DNA of 64,000 nt, taken from NCBI GenBank assembly GCA_965153455.1, contig OZ234503.1:11289118-11353117 (forward strand), written 5' to 3'. The position numbers and the translations under genes are program-made. Origin of the DNA: Sphagnum compactum. Taxonomy: Eukaryota; Bryophyta; Sphagnopsida; Sphagnales. Position 1 is the first letter of the stretch. Each line of letters begins with the position of its first letter. The notes below the pieces were generated by a model, which searched no databases, had not been told where the DNA came from, and saw only the letters and a program-made list of their open reading frames with translations. This document shows, piece after piece, positions 21,421 through 33,377 of the stretch.

Positions 21421-24359
21421 AATGATATTATAGTGAAATAATTTAAACTAGGGTGAAATCATTAAAATGTAATAAATTTATTTCACTTTTAAGGTCCTAT
21501 AGTGATTTAAGCTAGTGAACTACACCCCACTTTTGTAGTGTTCTTGTTCAAATGTATGAAATAGTGAAGATTCAAATGCATTTTTAGTCATTACTTGATA
21601 TTTTTGTTAAATTTCTTTTATAGATGTGTAGATTTAAGAAGAATATTTAAAAATGAAATTTATTTCTTTTCATTTGGACAAAGTATGAAAAGGATTATAA
21701 TGGTCAAAGTTGAGTACTTTTGTATGCAACAAAAGATGATGTGAAATAATGTTGAAAATTTATCCCATATCTTTTGTCAAGAAATTCAACTTTGAAAACT
21801 ATGTAATTAGGTGGAAAGGTATTGGTCTACACACAATATATGCACCAAATATATTCAAAGTGAAAATACTTACCTACCTACCTACCAAATGACTAGATTA
21901 AATATAATATTTGATGGCATTTATGACTACAAACCCAATCATAGGTGTAGTCCTATTTGTCATATTTTGGCATAGTCATATTTTGCCATATTTCGTAGAA
22001 CTTCCAAATGACTCCTATTCAGTTTCAATTTTGTCTTCAATACCTGAAACCTCTACTTTTTCAACAAAAAAAACTTAGATGATTAGTCATAGCTTCATGA
22101 AAAAACAAAATGGCAAGGACAAACATAGAAATCAATTAACCCATTTTTCCAACCTACCTGGGTAAAAGATGTAGTTGGTGATCCATGACAAAGGTGACCC
22201 ATATTCCCATTTCTTTAAAATGAATTAAATCCATTCTCATTAACATCCTCTTGATCATAGGGCCATGCACCCAAGCCGCTAGTTTCCAAATTATAAGTTC
22301 ACAAGTTTTGTTATACTAATGGACAAGCTACCATAAAGTGGCATGTTTAACTTTTTGATTAGCAACTACATTGGCTAGAGGTCTTTCATCAAATTGAATT
22401 ATCAAAAGTGGGCCTAGAAATCATGATCTAAATGTAGGTGAGCTTATTTGTTCCACCATGAATAGAATTACAAGAGGTAATCCTTGTGAAACCTATAGAA
22501 AAATGTGTTTGAAAGTGCCCAAATGAATAAGATGAGTCTTAGATTTGCAATGTAAGTGTGTTAGTTTAGTTGTTCAATGAGGTCCCAGTTAGTTAGGGAT
22601 AAATCAAAATTAGCTTATTTGTTTGGGCTTTTCTTCAAATTGATTCAAGTGTGAACAAGGTTTGAAGTATTTTGTGGATGAGATATAATCCTAGTTTGTG
22701 TGATCACAAATAACTTTTGGTGATTTGATATTCTAGCACACTCTATGGTTGTATGCAAGTTTTTATATGTTTTTGTACAAAATGTTAGTTTTGTATTTTA
22801 TTGTGCAAAAGTGTTGGGTTTGGATTAATGTTTCCATTGTAGGTGAATGACCATGTTATTTTGGACATGATGTACCATTGAAAATATTTTCATGTTATGT
22901 TTTGTGTATGTTTAATAATAGTTGTAGATGCCAACATAGGAGTGCATGACAACAATTATTAAGGGCATTATTTAATCGAAGGACACAAATTTTACTATAG
23001 TATTGCAAGAAGTAATAAATTGACATGGTTAAATTTAAGTGAATGTGCACTTCACCTTTGGTTGAAGGCCATGCATGAATGAAACTCCCAAGTGTCAATT
23101 ACCATGGCATGTTTTAATGCAAGTGATTTCTTCATGTATTCCAATTTGATATAGCCAAAACTTAGTAAAATGGGAGTGCAATGAATGACAAAGTGGTAAG
23201 TGAATATTTATGTAAGCTCCAAACTAGGGTTGTGTATTTTTGTTGCTCCACCAAAAAAATAATGGCTCACAAATTTCAATGACATAATTTATGATTGATT
23301 AATGTCATGCCACAAGATGTTAGGACAATGATTTCATTATTTTAAAATCAAGAATTGAAGGGTAATGTAGCCAATGGATAATTAACTTGTTATAGATCAA
23401 AACCTTGATTTAAAGGTTTATTTTTTATGAACTCTAGTCTTTTGGCACATTTATTTTAGATTCTTTCATTTCCCATGGGCCTAATGGGTTCACATTAATG
23501 AATACCTTGACAAAGCTTAAACCCAATTTGCAAATCCTACACCACTTGATATTTTGTGGACCATTTTTCCAATTTGCAAAATGGTCATCACTTGCAACAA
23601 AAGTAAAATACATCTAGTACATATCATTAATGAACTAAGAAACATGTGAGTAAAATTTCCCATATGCTTATTGTTGCTTAAACATTGAATATAAGGCTTA
23701 AAAATAAAATAAACAATTTTACGTGAATACTAGTTGTTAAGAAACACTAAAGAAAGAAAAGGAAGGCAATGTCTATCAAAATAACTAATAAATCTTGCCA
23801 ATTTTTTTTTGAAGTTAATGCAATTTTTTTTTTTATCATTCTCTTAAATTAAATCCAAACTATTATTTGCCTTATGTAATGAATTGTGCTTAGAAGTGAA
23901 GTTTTACCATTCCTATAACTTAAGAACATCCCAATTATTGCCATTGCAACTAATAATAATTGAACCCACAATAAAAGGTATGAAATTAGGGACCTTTAGT
24001 CCAAGCATGGTAAAATATATTAGAAAAATATTCCCAATTATGCAGAAAATGAAAATGTGTGAAAATGCCATTTGAAAATATGTCATAGTTTTGAAATTCA
24101 ATGTCAAAAAATTTACATATGAACTTGAGATTTTTCTTATTATTGTTAATCAATAAAAGAGTAACTACCAATCTACTTGACTATAGACTATTGCAATGGG
24201 ATTACATTTGCAATCAACTATTTGGTCTTTTGTTTTTTTTGGAACCTCTCCTTCAAATTTTTCTTCTTCTATCCTCTTGTGGTTATTTAGCTTATTTCTT
24301 TTTCTCCTGTGGCTCTGATCCTTTTAGTGGAAACCACTTTTGAAATAGAACTTTTGATA
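21421..24359. other. AT-rich intergenic spacer sequence
   Basis: No supportable gene. A 21,460-21,540 segment with GTGAA and TTTCACTTT words resembles 25,430-25,570. The short frames near 22,900 and 23,900-24,340 show no domain. Confidence 0.45.
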
Positions 24360-25310
24360 ATCAATTTACAATATAATAACTACCAATAACCTATGATAAT
24401 ATAACCTAGAATATTCAACAATAATTTATAATAAAATAGTCACTAATAGTCATAATATAACATAGAATAACTGATAATAACTTATAAGACAACAACCATG
24501 GATAGTCGTAATATAACCTGGAAGAACCATAAATAGCCACCAATAGTCATTGATCAAATAACCACTAATAGCCACCAATAGTCATTGATCAAATAACCAC
24601 TAATAGCCACCAATAGCCATTAATAAAATAACCACCAATAGCCACCAATAGCCATTAATAAAATAACCACTAATAGCCACCAATAGAATAACCATTAATA
24701 ACCACTAATAAAATAACCACCAATGGCCTACAATAGAATAACCACCAATAGCCACTAATAAAATAGTCACCAATAACCATTAATAGAATAGCCATCAATA
24801 GAATAGTTACTAATAGCCATTAATAGAATAACCATCAATAAAATAACTACTAATAGCCACTAATAGAATAGCCACCAATAGCCATTAATAAAATAACCAT
24901 TAATAACCACCAATAGAATAACTACCAATAGCCATTAATAGAATAACCATAATATTCACCAATAACCCTGATAAAAAACAACCAATAACCACCAATAGAA
25001 TAGTCATTAATAGCCATATATTAAAATTGCGTAAAATTGTCAAAAATAATCTAGGGTGAAATGATCTATAATAAACAAAAATAACTTAAGGTGAAATAAC
25101 TTACAATAACCTAAAATTGCTAATAATAACATAAGGTGAAATAACCTTCAATAACTAAAAATAACCAATAATAGCCTCACATAGTCGAAAATAACCTAAG
25201 ATGAAATAACTTAAAATAGCCAAAAATAATTTATAATAACTATAAGTAACCTAAAATGAAATAATTTACAATAGCCAAAAATAACCTAACCTAAATAGTG
25301 ACAACAACTC
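24360..25310. repeat. ATAACCACCAATAGCC minisatellite
   Basis: Dense repetition of AATAGCCACCAATAGCCATT and ATAAAATAACCACTAATAGC with loose spacing. Near 24,540-24,610 a unit of about 58 bp (AGCCACCAATAGTCATTGAT plus CAAATAACCACTAAT) is directly repeated. From about 25,030 it grades into AAAATAACCTAAGGTGAAAT words. No coding content. Confidence 0.7.
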
Positions 25311-25702
25311 ATAGGTTGAAGATCATGAAATTATCAATAATATAATATATTAAATAATTTAAATAATTTGATTTCCATGCTGCCTAGTTAATTAACTAAC
25401 AAGTGAATGGTTTGGTAAATTTATATTTCACTTGAGAATAACCTTGTTTCATTAAGCACTAGTGAAGCAATTCACTATCTATAATAATTAGTCCTTGTTC
25501 ATTAGGGGGTTGACTAGTTTCATCATGGTAAAAATGTCCAAATTCACTCAAAACCTAGTGAAACCCAAAGTGAACTAGGACGCATTTGGGTCTCATTCAA
25601 ATGAGATCTTGAAGATTTTTTTTCCCCATAAAACAACTTATAATTAAACATATTGAAAATCAACATGGTTTTTTTGGTATGTATATATGTGAGACCTACC
25701 TA

Positions 25703-26128
25703 TCTTAGTAAAGGAGTAGTTATTATAGTTACTCATGGTAATAGTTACTTAATATATTTATACTTACTTAAGTTACTATTGTAGGAAATATTAGCTACAT
25801 TACATAGTTTTTATCATTGCTTGAATTTGAATAGAACATAGGATTGTTTTTGTTGATGAATATATTTGGAGAAGAAGACCATTGGATTATTATAAAATAT
25901 CAAGTTTTAATGGAGTATGAAAAAAAACATTTCTATTTTTTGGAAAAGTTTTACTTCCATAGCCAAAATTGTTGTTTGAATGTTTTTATCATACTTTCAT
26001 TATTGGATTTTAGTTCTGAAACTAATTCTGAGTAGATCTGAATGAACATATTTTGTTAGTATTAATTCTATGGTGTTTCAGTCTAGATTTTAGATCAAAA
26101 TATAGAATTACAAATTTTGTGTTTACCA
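25703..26128 (+). mobile_element. LTR, second copy (direct)
   Basis: Parallels 19,850-20,270: TTACTTAATATATT, then ATTAGCTACATTACATAGTT, GAATTTGAATAGAACATAGG, TTGTTGATGAATAT, and finally TTTCAGTCTAGATTTTAGAT. No coiled-coil body precedes it; the sequence upstream is the AT-rich array and spacer. Confidence 0.5.
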
Positions 26129-26129
26129 T

Positions 26130-26340
26130 TTATACTCCATTAAAACTTGATGTCCTACCTTGATATAATGGTCTTCTTCTCCAAAAATATTCATCAACAA
26201 AACAATCCTATGTTCTATTCAAATTCAAACAGTGATAAAACTATGTAATGTAACTAATATTTCTTAAAACAGTAACTTAAGTAAGTAAAAATATACTAAC
26301 TAACCATTCCCATGAGTAACTATAATAATTACTCCCTTCA
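26130..26340 (-). mobile_element. partial LTR, inverted, head-to-head with the second copy
   Basis: The reverse complement repeats the first half of the LTR: a GGGTAA tract, TGTGAAGGGAGTAATTATTA, then ATTACATAGTTTTATCAC and ATAGAACATAGGATTGTTTT. It is cut at about 26,130 against the end of the 25,703-26,128 LTR. The two therefore form an imperfect fold-back of about 210-bp stems. Confidence 0.5.
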
Positions 26341-26799
26341 CATTACCCCACCTATACTCTAAATTATGTTTCAAAATTTTGGAAAAAAAATGTGTTAAGA
26401 AAGTTAAATCTAATGGTGTTTCTAATCCCATGATTTAGAAATCTGATCTATTTGTACTACAATCTGCTTTGCCTATATTACAATCTATTCTATCTATACT
26501 AAAGTTTGTTCTATTTATTGTTGTTGTACTTCAGATTGAAGCATTGTTTGATTATTTGTTGATAATTGTGTAGTTGTTTAATGATGGGTTATTCTTTGTT
26601 CTTATGGCTGCAACTCTGGTGTTACTTGTAGCTATTGATGTAATTATAAATTTGATGTGGTTTGAGTTTGCTTTTACTATTGTAGCTTTGATGCAATTCA
26701 TAGTTACTAATTTGATTACAGATCTAATGTAATTTAGGTTTGATGTTGTTGCTACTGCTCTAATTTGACCTTGTTGAACCTCTTAAGTTTTGTGTTCTT

Positions 26800-27960
26800 C
26801 AAGTTGTATCTACTCCCCTATTTCTGTGGTTGTAAATGCATACTCATGAGAACTGACTTCTTGCAAAACCGATTTGACTTGTTCTAGAGTTTGTTTTAAT
26901 GTATTTATCTTACCAACAACCTCCTTCTTAGGGCTATCCTTCCCTCCTTTGAAGTCTCCTAGCTCCTCCATTGTTGTTGTACTTAATGGTCCTACCCCAT
27001 TATTATTTCCTCCATCTTTTTCCTCATTTAAAGTCACTGGTTATGGAGACATAACTAAAGGTTGATATTCGAATGATGGCATAACTCTTTTCATCTACAA
27101 AATCCTATGTTTGTATAACCTTTCATTTCTCTCATACCTTTTGTAGACCTTCCCAATTTCTTTTTGGACAATGTCCTAAATTGCATCCCACCATAGATTT
27201 GGATTTTTTTCCTCCATTGATAATGCCTTGAGTTTTACGTAAAGCAAAGTATTTTACTTCTTGAATTCATTGTTTTCTCGGAAGACAATATCACAATTGA
27301 AGGGCTTTAATTTCGGGGTCTCCTCTAGAAGTTTGTGTAACTTTTCATTAAAGGCCTTTTGCTTTTGCAAATTTCTATCCATCTGCGCATGCCTCTGGTT
27401 AGCTTGCTTTTGTACTTCATTCTTAGTTTGCTATATAGATTGGCATTGTCCACTTTAAGCTCCTCTAACTCCTTTTGTAGCTTCAAAAGAATCTCCTCCA
27501 TGTTCTTACAATCTCTCTGAAGTTTGCCATGCTTTACATTCATAGTATCCTTTTCTGCTTTTAAGTTTTAATAATTGGCATATGTCTCCTTTAAAGTTAC
27601 TTGCAAAGAATCCCTTTCTATTATGATGTTTTCCAAATCCTTACTTTGCCTCTCCATGTTATTGATCTTTTGTTTGTCTATTTGATTATGCTCATTATTC
27701 CTATCTTACAATTCTGCTTTGAGTTTCTACTCCTTTTCCAAAGCCCCCTACAAATTTTGTTCAAATATGTCATTTCCCTTTATGATCTGCTAGTTTTTGG
27801 TCTCTAGATTAAAAAGTCTAAGTAAAATATTTGTCATTTGCACATTATATTCTACTTCATGTTGAAACATATAACTTGTTTGTGAGGTGACTTTCTGTCC
27901 CTCTACTCCCAGTTCTATGAGGTGACTATACTTCAAAGTACCTATGCTACCAGTGAAGGA
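26800..27960 (-). pseudogene. decayed coiled-coil protein of an LTR element (inverted copy)
   Basis: Minus-strand counterpart of 18,113-19,760. Readable blocks run upstream to downstream: MTNILLRLFNLE, GALEKE, RDCKNMEEILLKLQKELEEL, a Lys/Arg-rich end with LMKSYTNF, then GGKDSPKKEV, INTLKQTLEQVKSVLQEVSS and FTTTEIGE. Stops and shifts are frequent. The tail between 26,340 and 26,800 is rich in Asn, Gln, Thr and Ser codons on this strand and runs up to the inverted LTR. The two copies clearly differ, so this inverted pair is much older than the near-perfect outer arms. Confidence 0.55.
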
Positions 27961-28146
27961 CAAAATGCAAAATGTATTTCTAAAAGTTGAGTTGCATTTG
28001 TAGTTGAAATCAAATAGCTTGCTTTCTATGCATCATTTACGATTTAAAATTCATAGATATAATTTTCAAACTCAAACACTCAAAATCCTAGAATTTTATG
28101 TTAAATTGTCATTCATTCAAACTAACTTTTAAGGATTCAACACCAT

Positions 28147-28690
28147 GTTCAACTTGGCAGCAGACCACCAGTCATTTAAAATATTATTCCTATCACATAC
28201 GTCGTTCAAATATGGCTTGCCTTAGCTCATTAGAAAGCTAACTACAAGGCGCATATGCTTACCAAATTCCAAGCTCTACACCTAGACTAGTAAGAAGTTA
28301 TGCTACCAAACTCGAGGGGGTTTTACGAAGGTAGAAAGTTCAACTTGACTACACACCACCAATCACTTAAAATATTACTACTATCACATATGTTATCCAA
28401 ATCTAGCTTGCCTGAGCTCATTAGGAAGTTAGCTACAAGGCGCATCTACCTACCAAATTACAGGCTTTACACCCAAACTAGTAACAAGTTGTGCTACCAA
28501 ACCTGAGAGGGTTTTACAAAGGTAGAAAGTTCAACTTGGCTGTAGACTTCTAGTCATTCAAATTATTATTCATATCACATACATTATTTAAATCTGGCTT
28601 ATTTTAACTCATTAGAAAGTTAACCACAAGGTGCATCTTCCTACCAAATTTTAAGATCTGCACCTAAATCGGTAAGAAGTTGTGCTGAAA
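28147..28690. repeat. 191-bp tandem repeat, about 2.8 units
   Basis: GTTCAACTTG starts units at 28,147, 28,338 and 28,529, exactly 191 bp apart. Each unit contains TATCACATA, CTCATTAGAAAGTTA, ACAAGGCGCAT, CTACCAAATT and GTAAGAAGTTGTGCT. The third unit lacks its end. No coding function is evident; the spacing is nucleosome-like, as in plant satellites. Confidence 0.85.
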
Positions 28691-28854
28691 TTTCTCCAAG
28701 ATTTTAAGTTTCCCACATTATTCTTATTCACTTCCATTCCTTCAAAAGTACTACAAACATCCAATCTATTCTCCCTTTTCCCACCATCTACTAAAACTAA
28801 TCATCTTCTCCTCCCAATGAAGGTTGTGGGAACAAGTATTCTCAAGATTTGAAT

Positions 28855-28942
28855 TGGAAGGTTCCAATGCTTAGTGGCCTTTGGAAGGTTCCATTGTTTG
28901 GTGGCCCTTGGAAGGTTCCATTGCTTAGTGGCCAATGGAAGG
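28855..28942. repeat. 27-bp tandem repeat, 3.3 units
   Basis: TGGAAGGTTCCATTGCTTAG plus TGGCCTT repeats at 28,855, 28,882, 28,909 and 28,936. The GGAAGGTTCC part is nearly self-complementary. Confidence 0.85.
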
Positions 28943-29182
28943 AAAAGGAGAAGCACCTTTTCACCTTTTCCCACTTTCCCCCCAACAAATTTTACTTAAA
29001 CCTTCATTTTTTCCATTGATCTTAAAGTTTTACTTTACCATGGATTTAGGTCATCACTTACGCATTTCCTTCCTTTTCTTCGATCTATAAATTATAACCA
29101 CGTTTCTCGATGTAATAAGTCCTTCACACATTCATTGCCGATTTGATTTTGATTTTGATTTTGTTTTCCTTTCCTTGAAATT

Positions 29183-29599
29183 ATGGCGTCACGAATGGCC
29201 ACATCTTATGGGCCTCAAGTTGCACAAGTGAATAAAGAATTGTTTTCGGAATTATCTCTAGATTTGACATTAACGCAGCATCCTCATGATGGAGATATCG
29301 AACTTTGAGAGGTGCGTGCTCGTCTTGAAGTGGAACCCTCTCGAGCTTGGTATTATCACATTTCTCCAAATTTTTGCACTTTGACGATCTTGTTATAAGT
29401 TGACCCCGCTTTTGGTGACGAACCTAAAACTTTTTTTGAAGGTTGTTACGAAACTAAAAACACTTATATCTTCGCATGGTCTTTAATTCCTGACATTGGA
29501 CACTATCGTTGGTTGCACGGTCCGATTCGTCGACTGCCTCCTAACAACAAGGCGGATTATTTAGTTCGCACCATTCGACGCATCTTAGATTTCTTGTAG
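29183..29599 (+). pseudogene. unrecognised 138-residue protein family, copy 1 (two stops)
   Basis: Starting at ATG 29,183, one frame of 139 codons runs to TAG at 29,597-29,599, interrupted by TGA at 29,306-29,308 and TAA at 29,396-29,398. Its C-terminal half aligns without gaps to the copy at 31,482-31,895. Shared: a Leu-Thr-Ile strand, Pro, Phe and Glu landmarks, a Trp, then GHYRWLHGPI, LP, A-D/E-Y-L, and RTIRRILDFL followed directly by the stop. The remnant's length almost equals the other copy. The TGA fits a CGA-to-TGA change. I do not recognise the family. Conservation of the C-terminus between diverged copies shows it was once a real protein. Confidence 0.6.
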
Positions 29600-30805
29600 T
29601 TATGTATTATTGCTATGGCAGATCCCAGGATTCAACTTATAATTATAACTATTCGTTGAACTTATCCATAATGTGAATTATGAAATTCATTCATTATGAA
29701 ATTCATGTTGTCATTACCACCTTATCACACTATTTATTTAATCGTTAAATTGTTTTGAATTAATCTTATATTTATAAGGCTTGAAGATTGTTCTTTCTAT
29801 ATTAGACCTTTCATTGACACCCCCTCAATTGCTTTATGAATCTCAAACATCTTTGTTACTCACTAAATACTAGAACAAGACCAATGTTTTCCTAAACACT
29901 ACAAATTTTGGTGTTTGCTTCTACCCCCAACCCTCTAGAGATTTCTCACCCCTAATTACACAACTAAGGTTCTAAAACTATGGTTACCAGCTTTTTGTTG
30001 AAAAAAAGAGCTAACCCAACACCTTATTCACCGATATCATATTTCAAAAAAGAAAACAACCCCCTCACGCAACCATGCGCATTCATCATTCTTTATTCTA
30101 ATATGAAGTTGCTAAAAACCCCTAATAACCTTACCACATTCGAATATTCTTGATGCAACTCTTAAAAATTGAGATTATCGCACATGGTTGTGTTAATATG
30201 GCTCACAACTAGTCCATACCATTGCACATTAAATGTAATGGATTGGTCGAATGGATTGCTCCACCCAAATCCAATTTCAATGGAATTTGACTAGTTTCAT
30301 TCCACCATACATTGGATGTAATGGATAAATCCACCTAAATTTAGTTCAAAACACTAAAAAACCACATTTTCTTTCTTTTAGACCCTTCCTATTTCCAAAG
30401 CTTATAACTTTCTCAACTCCTATTCAAATTGAGTGATTTAAATTGTTATGAGAGCGCCACCTTAAACTTTATAATTCATCTTGAACTTTAGAGGTAGCAA
30501 AGTAACATACAAGGATTGTTTGGGTGTTTTTAGAACAATTTCCTAATGTTGGGTGGCATTTTTTTGACTTTTTGACGATCACACTTTGAAAGGTCATAAT
30601 TTTCTCGTTCTAATCCATTTTTGACAATATTTGGTGCTATAAATGTGCCAAGAAGATATCTCCTACTTTTCTTTTGGCACCATAAACAAAAGAACCCTCT
30701 TTTGAATTTTGTCAAGCTTTAAATTCTTATGTGTTTGGGCTTTAACATATCTACCTAATGCATTGGTAAATAACAAAACTTTAAATTTATTAGATTTTTT
30801 TAGTG
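29600..30805. other. intergenic spacer sequence
   Basis: No gene seen. The text around 30,190-30,350 repeats ATGTAATGGAT words. Nothing else recognised. Confidence 0.45.
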
Positions 30806-30965
30806 ATGGTATAACCAACATAAATATAGCCAACATACATATAGCCAACCTAAATGTAGCCAACATAAAAATAATTAATCGAAGTATAACCAACATAGGT
30901 ATTGCGAACATAGGTATAATTAACTATGTATAACCAACATAGGTCTAGTGAACTATGTATAGCTA
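30806..30965. repeat. 15-bp-period minisatellite, middle
   Basis: A short array of ATAGCCAACATAAA/GGT units, the same family and the same strand sense as the 33.4-kb array and opposite to the 17.4-kb array. Confidence 0.75.
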
Positions 30966-31481
30966 TGAGCCATGGATTATGGCTCAACAATTAGTTAAGC
31001 TTTAGTTCCGTAATTTTCCTTAGTACTAATGATTTGAATGCTTATAAGCCTCCAAGTAATGATTATTAATAGTTGAATCAACTTTTGTGATATTTCTAGG
31101 CATATAGTACTTCTTTATTTCAGTTGATGTAGCGCTTAATCAGTTAAGCACCTAGTAAACCTTTTAAAGTACATTATCCCTTTTATGTTGTAGAGAAGGG
31201 AAAAGGGATGTAGAATTAGATTTGATTTATTGATATATAGGGAATACAAGCCCATAATTAACAATAGCATTTCGCTATGACAAGGTTAAGTTAGTTTGTA
31301 GAAGAATCTTCAAGCACTAATGATGTACTTGTAAGATTTTTAGGATGTAGTCCTAATACATCTTTATTTAGTTTCACTTCTATCAGACTTTTAAATAGAA
31401 TCAAATCAAACTTAAGTATTAACATTTCCGCCTGAGTAGCCTCAGGTGAATTACAACTTTATAACCGACTTAAAGGATAGA

Positions 31482-31895
31482 TCATAATTGCAAAAAATCT
31501 AGAATGCGACGAATGGTGCGAGCGAGGTACTCGGCTCGGTGCTCCATGGGAAGGGGGTTGATTGGCCCTTGTAACCAACGATAATGGCCATCACCGGGAA
31601 CCCACGTTCCATAATGGAGACGGATATCATCATTTTCGCATTGACACTCTTCAAACCTTTCTGGCGCGGCTCCACGAGCAGGAATGAATTCTAAATAGAT
31701 TGTTAAAGCATGTGGGTTAGGAGACAATCGACGATCCCATGCCAAACGATCGACTCGAATGCGCACCACTCGCCTAGGTAATTCTTCTTCGCGCGGCCGT
31801 TGAGAAACAATCACGTCGAGCGGTGCTTCTTCGAGCTCTTCCTATTCTACTGGTGTAACTGGAGGATTCGAAGGCGTAGCGACATCATCCGCCAT
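31482..31895 (-). pseudogene. unrecognised 137-residue protein family, copy 2 (one early stop)
   Basis: From ATG at 31,895 the frame has 138 codons ending TGA at 31,482, with a single in-frame TAG at codon 18 (31,844 to 31,842). After it the frame is open for 119 codons. Features: an acidic N-terminus (Glu-rich around the stop), an Arg-rich RRVVRIRVD segment, LTIYLEFIPARG, a Cys-x-Cys pair, a DDIRLHYG-TW stretch, GHYRWLQGPI and RTIRRILDFL near the C-terminus. It looks far better preserved and more GC-rich in codons than the 29.2-kb copy. A start downstream of the TAG (there is no early ATG), stop readthrough or allelic variation could still yield product. A TAAATAAA sequence lies about 90 nt upstream. 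Function unknown. Confidence 0.6.
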
Positions 31896-31899
31896 GACT

Positions 31900-33150
31900 A
31901 GTTCTCACCTGCATCAACAAAAACCAAGAAGGTAGTACAAACAATGTGGTACTTGCGTTCAAAAGGGGTCGAGGCCTTTTTATTTAACAAATTAGGGTAG
32001 GCGTAAGGTGTGGGAGTGACGGCGGAACCTCATGAAAACTCGAACATCCTAGATCTAATGGATTCATCAAACCCTAATTTCGACGGCAGACCTAGAAGTA
32101 TGTGGGGGTTTTTTGTGGTGCAAATTTTACTTCCAATTTACTATTTACTACATTGTTAACTAGTGCATGGTAAAATAAATAGGTAAGGGATATCAAAAGA
32201 GTAAATGGTACACGGGAATGTTAGTTCAACCAATGAATTAGTCAAGTAAGAATTTAAGGACGTTACTTGTTACTACCGATAAACTATCCTAGTAGTTAGT
32301 TACTTGAAGTAATTAGGATGAAAAAGTAGGATGTGAAGGTTAACGGACAGAAAGGATAAGGATCAAGCTTAAGAGACTTCATCAAGATATCCAAGATAAA
32401 GGAAGGGATGAATCCTCCAATCCCATTAGTCATGAGGATTGTCATCCTATTTGATTGGAGGATGGAATATTTCTTGTGTCTCATTGGGCCCAAGAATTCT
32501 CATCCTAAACTCAATTGGATGACAATTTATTCTCAATTCTCATTGGCTCTAGAAGGATGAAGAGGCCATTGATTGGAGCAAAGGATTTCAAAGCTTTCAT
32601 TGGACAAGGGGAACAAGGGAGAGGGTATTGTGTGTATGTGGAAAAGAAAGAAAGAGGAGGAGGTGTGAGGAAGAATTTTTAATTCTTATGTGTGGAAAGG
32701 TGTTCATGGAAAAGGTGTGTGTAAGAATCAAACATGGAAGGAAGTTGTGTGTAACAAGTACTTGTAGCAAAGCCTCTGGATTTTTGGTTCAATTAGTTGT
32801 TCCTCCCAAATCCACCGTTGGATTTGTGTCAAATTTAAATCAGTTTTAGTTTGAGAGGTGTAGAAGGTTCTTCTCAAAATTCAGCATCATCAGAATTGCT
32901 GTAAGGGGGCTACACTTGTTGGAAGTAGAAGGGGTTGAATTGTCTGTTTTTTCCTTTAATCTAAGCAAAATGGTTTCTAGTTCAAAGCTTAACTCTTGAT
33001 CTAAAAATAAAAACTTATGAGATTTTGTAACATGGTTCCTTTTATATTAGCTTTTTAAAAATTCAATGCATGTTAGATTAGGAGGTTATATGTAGATGTT
33101 ATGACAAATGGAACGGAAGGGTTCCAACCATCAAGCGTGACATTGGATTG
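31900..33150. other. intergenic spacer sequence
   Basis: No supportable gene. The frame at 32,628-32,849 (plus) is Lys/Arg/Cys-rich low complexity without a domain. Confidence 0.4.
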
Positions 33151-33157
33151 AACATCA

Positions 33158-33377
33158 ACATACGGCTCCTTCATATTCCATCATGGTGAGTTACGATTAT
33201 CTCACAATGTCTTTGTATCTTCAAATTGGACACAACGCATTAGATCCTTAATGAATTTCATTACTTACCTTGAACCGCCTTACTTGTTAGAACTACAACT
33301 ACATAGTAATTCCACTTCCAATCGGTTTTTTTTTGTGAGTGCATATCTTAATGATGAAGGTGTGCAAGAATTCCTCA
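33158..33377 (+). other. coding-like fragment ending in the right minisatellite
   Basis: Stop-free translation of about 73 codons reading GELRLSHNVFVSSNWTQRI, LMNFITYLEPPYLLELQ and FFVSAYLNDEGVQEFL, then directly into the 15-bp array, whose frame stays open to 33,544. Residue use looks protein-like, but no family is recognised and there is no start codon context. Possibly an exon or element fragment into which the array expanded. Confidence 0.25.

Noticed and set aside
28147-28690. Possible CRISPR array from regularly spaced repeats
   Set aside because: Whole 191-bp units repeat without unique spacers, and the genome is a plant's; it is a tandem repeat.
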